Origin: Cacajao melanocephalus
Lineage: Eukaryota > Chordata > Mammalia > Primates > Pitheciidae
Assembly (NCBI GenBank): GCA_963573385.1
Contig: CAUYLG010022157.1
Location: 248,001-312,000, forward strand
Reading direction: 5' to 3'
DNA length: 64,000 nt
The notes below the pieces were generated by a model. That model was not told the DNA's origin. It did not search any database and saw only the letters and a list, made by a program, of their open reading frames with translations. Position numbers and translations under genes: made by a program. This document shows, piece by piece, positions 59,025 to 64,000 of this stretch (positions are counted from its first letter, which is position 1; each line of letters opens with the position of its first letter).

Positions 59025-59401
59025 CCACAAAGAACTATTTTTAAACAAGCCTTCTAAATGTTTCCCCTTTTAGCTACTATAATACACCCTGTAATCTTTA
59101 CTCTCTCAATCTTACATATGTAATATGTAATCTGTCTACCGCCAGATATTCTTCAAATAACAAAATCCTCAGTACAAAATATCTCCAACACTCTCTCTTA
59201 AACTCTCACAATTTACTAATATATTATGATTTCAGAGGCCTGTGTTCTGAAAGGAACCATAAAGCTTCTAGACTAACATTAAACCATATGTTAAAAATGC
59301 AGGAAAAGGCTAACAAAAAGGTACAGTTTAAAACCAAAAAACAACATGGTTGAGGAACACATTGTTCCTTAGAAGCCTCTTTGGACACATAAAGCAAATA
59401 C

Positions 59402-59741
59402 AGTTGTCCCTCGGCATGCACAGGGGATTGGTTTTGGGACCTCCCTTGGATACCAGAATCCACTGATGCTCAAGTCCTTGAAATTATAAAATGCATATTT
59501 GTATTTAACGTACGTGTATCCTCCCATATACTTTAAATCATCTCTAAGTTATCTATGATACTTAATATAATGTAAATGCTATGTAAATTGTTGTTGTATT
59601 GTTTAGGAAATAATGGCAAGAAAAAAAGTCTATACAAGTTCAGTACAAACATGACCATCCTTTTTCGCACCCCTTGCCCCAAATATTTTGGATTGGTTGA
59701 ATCCACAGATGTGAACTCCATGAATATAGCCAGCCAACTGT
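59402..59741. mobile_element. Tigger-like non-autonomous DNA transposon
   Basis: Terminal inverted repeats start cagttgtccctcgg on the left and end ccagccaactg on the right, each next to TA, the target duplication of pogo/Tigger-type elements. Length about 340 bases, apparently complete. It ends about 50 bases from the donor of the 174-base POU2F1 exon. Confidence 0.7.
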
Positions 59742-59791
59742 ATTTGAACCCAGCCAAGGAGGGCAATCAATGTAAGGCCAATTCACCCTAC

Positions 59792-59965
59792 CTGAGTGAA
59801 TCCAAGTTTGATTCGTCTTTGTTTGAAGGTCTTGGCAAACTGCTCAAGCTCCTCAAGGTCACTGGGCTCCTCCAAGCTGGGAGTATCAATTCGCTTTGGT
59901 GTTGACTGGCTCTGTGGAAGTGTCTGAATTGGGGTTGCTGCTATTGTGCGTGTTGGGGTTGCTGG
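59792..59965 (-). CDS. POU2F1: POU2F1 exon: end of upstream region and start of POU-specific domain
   Basis: 174 bases, 58 codons in phase 0 (residues about 249-306), beginning [12 protein letters not shown]. It includes the Thr/Pro/Gln-rich end of the N-terminal region and the first helix of the POU-specific domain, [16 protein letters not shown], then [11 protein letters not shown]. The acceptor is ctccaacag and the donor is gtaggg. It is the most 5' POU2F1 exon in this window. A Tigger-like element ends 50 bases past its donor. Confidence 0.96.
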
Positions 59966-60439
59966 CTGTTGGAGAAAGAATAAAATGATGAGGACAAACG
60001 TGGAGAGATATTTAGGTTTATTCCAACTAAACAACTTAAGGAAATAGCCATATTCATGGAGAACTATGAAGACCACGTAACACTACAGAATGTACAACAG
60101 TTCAGTGAGCAAAGCAGACAGTGAAATTATGTATACTGTAATTACAAGGTTAAACATGTAATTCTATAGAAGAAAACATGAATATACAAAAATAAAATCT
60201 ATAATAACTGGGTTTTCAAATGGTCTGAATACCTATATCTTATGTCTTTTAATAAATACTCTTTATTTCAGAAAATCTTTTTCCTAAGTCTGGCACTTAA
60301 ACTGTCAAAACAGTAGAAAGCCAGTCTTGTTTATCACTATCACATCTCCAACCTGTGACACAGTATTATAAAAATAGTATTCAAGATCATTAAAACTATT
60401 TTAAGAGGAAAAGTAAACCACCTGTAGTTTAAATAGCTT

Positions 60440-61540
60440 ATAACGGGTTTCACTTTTGTTTACCTCTTCAAGTTTTTTCCCCAAGGACCTACATTTTTAA
60501 ACCTTTACTATAATTGTGGTGTACATAATTTTACTCTGCTTGTCTCACTTAACATTGTTTTGCCAGGCGCGGTGGCTCACGCCTGTAATCCTAGCACTTT
60601 GGGAGGCCGAGGTGGGTGGATCACCTGAGGTCAGGAGTTCAAGACCAGCCTGGCCATCATGGTGAAACCCCCACCTTAAAAACAAAACAAAATAAAAAAA
60701 AAAAAACATTGTTTTTTAACTTTTTTCTATGGCATTTCAGTCTTCATAATTATCCTTTAAAAAAACTAAGGCAATATTCTGGTAACAGTTTTTCATTTAT
60801 GTTTTCACGAACATAGATAATAACACAATGAAAAACTTTATGCACGTTAGTTATTTTTTCCACCTATGTGCGTAACTAGTTCTTTTGAGATAAATTCTCA
60901 AAGGCTTTTCTGGTAACCAGATAAACAATTTCATGGCTTTTGATATCATAATGTTGGTTTCCACTCTGCAACATTCTTCCACATGACTTGTGTTAGCAGT
61001 TTAAAAAAATGTTTTGCTATTTCAAGAAGTAAACAGTAGTTCCCTGATGCTTTAATTTGTATTTCTCTTACTACTCAATGTCAAAATTTTCTTATGTGTC
61101 AATTATTATCTGTATTTCCTTGGATGTGATTTGGATTTATGTCCTTAACCTATTTGTATATTAATGATACCCTTATTCTTATCCTTATCCTTAGAGAGAT
61201 CCTCAAATTTTATAGAGTAAGCTTTGTCATATTAATGCAAATCCTTTTCCCAATTTGCTTTTTTCCTTTTATTTTTCAGCGTACATAAAGCTTTAAATTA
61301 TCATTTGGGTGAGCTTTTAATTTTCCTTTCTAATATACCCCATTACTTCAAATCTGAGAAAGCTTCGTTTATTTCTAACACTGATAAAATTCCTTTTAAT
61401 CTGCTAGCTGCTTCTATGTATTGTCGAATATTTGAATATTTAAATCCATGTACAGTTTATTTTTGGACATGAGAGTATAGTCTTTTTAAAAATAAAATAC
61501 TCAGTTTTCTTATCACACAAACATAAGGTTATTCTATTCT
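60440..61540 (-). mobile_element. Old L1-like sequence
   Basis: gatgctttaatttgtatttc and tctcttactactcaatgtc are antisense L1 3' patterns. Highly diverged, so the family is uncertain. Confidence 0.35.
60562..60705 (+). mobile_element. Left-half Alu with its own target duplication
   Basis: gccaggcgcggtggctcacg to catggtgaaaccc, then an A-rich tail, so only the left monomer is present. The target duplication aacattgtttt at 60551-60561 and 60706-60716 shows that it inserted in this short form. Confidence 0.9.
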
Positions 61541-62289
61541 ATTCACAAGCCCTGAGTGGAACACACCTCACTAGCAGGAGGTGCTCCCTGACTGCATCTT
61601 AATTGCTCAGCTGATCCCTCCTGTGAACAGTAGCCCAGGTGAGCGATTATAAACCAGGATTACAGATAAAGTCTGTGGCTGTGAATTTTTCTTCTAATTT
61701 AGATGAGCTTTACCTTGCAAGTCAAGGCTTCCTCCAAAGCAACTCACTGGCCCAGAAAACTACAGAATAAGCAACAACTGGAGTTAAGTTCCTCTCTTAT
61801 CATCCTGTTTCAATGACAACAACAAAGTTCATTTCTATGTCATGCTGACACTGCATGATATTCAACCTGACCATTTTGGAGGACCCAAAACCAGCACCAA
61901 CCATACTAGACTATGTGGCTGTACACTTCTCACAGCACAACTGCTTAACAGGTAGAGGTGACTCTTAACTATCATATTGTTACTTCATCTCCAGGCTTGA
62001 AGTAGCCCCATTCTCAAATAATAAAGGACTAAAAATAGCTTGGGTACCTTTAGATGGGGTGGTTACAGATAAGTTACCCCAACTGCAGAAACCTCAGGCT
62101 GGACTGGGCCAGATCTAGAAATGGCAGAGTAGAATTCAGTGAGCAGGAGTCAGGATGAAGCCACAACAGCCCTGCCACTGTATGCAGAGCATGCAGGCCA
62201 AGGAGTAATGTCTGGTACAGACCTTTTTCAAAACCCCAACCTCACTCTTGCATTCAGCATATTCACAAATGCACCATTTAAAAGGGCAC

Positions 62290-64000
62290 AGTTTATGTTC
62301 TGGCAACTATATACCGTCATACAACCGCTACTACAATTAAAATACAGAACATTCTCATTACTCCCAAAAGTTCCCTTGCGCCCTTTGCAGTTAATCCCCA
62401 CCATTAGCCCCCTGTGCCTGGTAATCACTAATATGTTTTCCGTTCCTATAGTTTTGTCTTTTCTAAAATGCCATGTGCATTGAATCATACTATATGCACT
62501 CTTTTATGTCTTCTTTCATTTAGTATAATGCTTTTGAGATTCATAGGAGATGCATGTATCAGAGAAGCATGTTTCTTTTTATTGCTAAGTAGCATTCCAT
62601 CATATGGATATGCTAAAGCTTATGTTACCTATTCACCAGCTGATGTGTATTTACGTTGTTTCCAGTTTGAGGTGACTAAAGCTGCTATAAACATTCACAT
62701 ATAAGTCTTTGTGTGGACATATGCCTTCATTTCTCGGAATAAAACTGCTGGGTCACAAGGTATACATACATTTAATTTTAGAAGAAACGCCAACCTGGTG
62801 CAGTGGCTCATGCCTGTCATCTCAACACTTTGGGAGGCCAAGACGGGCAGATCACTAGAGCCCAGGAGTTCGAGACCAGCCTAGGCACCATGGCGAAACC
62901 CCATCTCTACAACAAATACAAAAATTAGCTGGGCGTGATAGTGCACACCTGTAGTCCCAGCTACTCGGAAGGCTGACGCAGGAGGATTGCTTGAACTTGG
63001 GAGGTCAAGGCTGCTAGAGTGGGCTATGACTGTGCCACTGTACTCCAGCCTGGGTGACAGAACAAGACCTTGCCTCCCCATCACCCCTCCAAAAAAACTG
63101 ACGAAATAATTTCCAAAGTGTGTGTACCATTTTGCAACACTGCTAAGCAATGTATGAGAACTCTAGTTGCTTTACCTTCTTACCAACACTTGGTTTTGTC
63201 ATAGCCTTTTAAATTTTGCTTATTCTAGTGAGCGTGTAGTGATATTTCATTTAAATTTTCCTGATGATGACTAATGGTTTTTGAGCACATCTTTTCATAT
63301 GCCTGCTGGACATTTATGTATCTTCTTTGGTGAAGTATCCCCAATTCTTTTGCCACCCATTCCCTTAAATCAGATTGTCTTATTATTGAGTTGTATGAGT
63401 TCTTTAGAAATTCTGAATACAAATGTTTTATCAGATATATTGCATAAAAATATGTTCTCCCGTCTGTGGTTTTCTTTTCATTTGCTTGAGAGAAGCTTTT
63501 ATTTTTATGAAATTAAATTTATCAACTATTTTTCTTTTATAGTGCTTTTTGTGTCCTATTTAAGAAATCCTTGCCTCACCCAACGACACAAAGATTTTTA
63601 CCTAAGCTGTTTCTCTAAGTTTAGGTCTATGATCCATCAAACAAATCTTTGTATATGGTGTGAAATAATAGTCAAGATTTTTTTTTTCTATTGTTTCAGC
63701 AGTATTTTTTGAAATAACTTTCTTTTTCCCACTGAAATCCTTTGGCACCTTTGGCAAATGAGTTGGCCATGTACACATGGTCTACTGGACCTTCTATTCT
63801 GTTCCACTGATCTCTAGCTCTATCCATATGCCAGTATTACACTGTCTTCATTACTGGAGTTTTATAATTATTCTTGATATCAGGTAGTCCTTCAACTTTC
63901 TTACTTCTCAAAATTGTTTGGTTATTCTGTGTTTTCTTACAGTTCCATATAAATGTTAGAAACAGTATGCAAATTTCTACAAAAAAGCCTGCTAGATACT
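62290..64000 (-). mobile_element. Old L1 (L1M-type) fragment, runs off the window edge
   Basis: Antisense L1 3' region: ttgcagttaatccccaccat, tatgttttccgttcctatag, aataaaactgctgggtcaca, then ORF2-region phrases cctttggcaaatgagttggc and ctagctctatccatatgcca near the end. The 143-codon open frame at 63281-63712 is on the strand opposite to the L1 coding strand. Confidence 0.7.
62790..63101 (+). mobile_element. AluJ-like element nested in L1
   Basis: gccaacctggtgcagtggct to tcacccctccaaaaaaa. Confidence 0.88.

Larger units (their letters stand above)
59966..64000 (-). other. POU2F1 intron upstream of the first visible exon
   Basis: No further exon is found up to the window edge. 59966-60440 and 61540-62280 hold nothing recognised. 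The rest is old L1-like sequence with two Alu insertions. Confidence 0.75.

Noticed and set aside
60562..60705. Possible 7SL/SRP RNA gene
   Set aside because: The sequence matches an Alu left monomer with a target duplication, so it is a retroposed Alu, not a 7SL gene.
63281..63712. 143-codon open frame on +
   Set aside because: Runs antisense through an old L1 copy. No L1 ORF or other protein pattern is seen in this frame.

Overview
The window is primate nuclear DNA. It holds the 3' part of two convergent protein-coding genes. CD247 (T-cell receptor CD3 zeta chain) runs on the + strand. POU2F1 (the octamer-binding factor OCT1) runs on the - strand. Their 3' ends meet near 25.3 kb. The evidence is exact exon-by-exon reconstruction with GT/AG splice sites and consistent reading phase, plus dense Alu insertions. 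AluY-like copies with target-site duplications near 41.9 and 45.0 kb point to a catarrhine (Old World monkey or ape). Compared with the human CD3 zeta sequence as I remember it, the exons here carry five amino-acid differences, so the source is probably not human. I cannot name the species.

Layout. 1-15613 is the 3' part of CD247 intron 1. It has a GC/CpG-rich block at about 1.4-2.7 kb, old L1, MIR and Alu copies, and a strong CTCF-type motif at 14.05 kb. CD247 exons 2-8 lie at 15614-24295 and encode residues 21-164 plus the last two bases of codon 20: transmembrane segment and all three ITAMs. Exon 1 (signal peptide) is outside the window. Introns in this part hold a second CpG cluster with an NRF1-type palindrome (16.4-16.9 kb), an L1 fragment carrying an Alu (18.3-20.1 kb), a G-rich minisatellite just after exon 5, and a 102-bp perfect direct repeat flanking exon 7. 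The CD247 3'UTR ends near 25345.

From 37489 downward runs the very long POU2F1 3'UTR, whose distal end is unresolved. Eight POU2F1 coding exons lie between 37490 and 59965 (1488 coding bases, 495 residues plus stop). They encode part of the upstream region, the POU-specific domain, linker, POU homeodomain and the Ser/Thr/Ala-rich C-terminal region. The POU2F1 introns are filled with Alus, DNA-transposon relics and, at 60.4-64.0 kb, old L1 sequence. Upstream POU2F1 exons are outside the window.

CD247 supplies the signalling tails of the T-cell receptor and NK receptors. POU2F1 is a widely expressed transcription factor. They are neighbours arranged tail to tail, not an operon. I found no CRISPR array, prokaryotic gene, clear endogenous retrovirus or RNA gene. 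The best observations are the exon-7-flanking duplication, the facing poly(A) signals of the two genes, the two intragenic CpG clusters, the minisatellite beside exon 5, and a 32-bp direct repeat that may mark an old retroposition in a POU2F1 intron.
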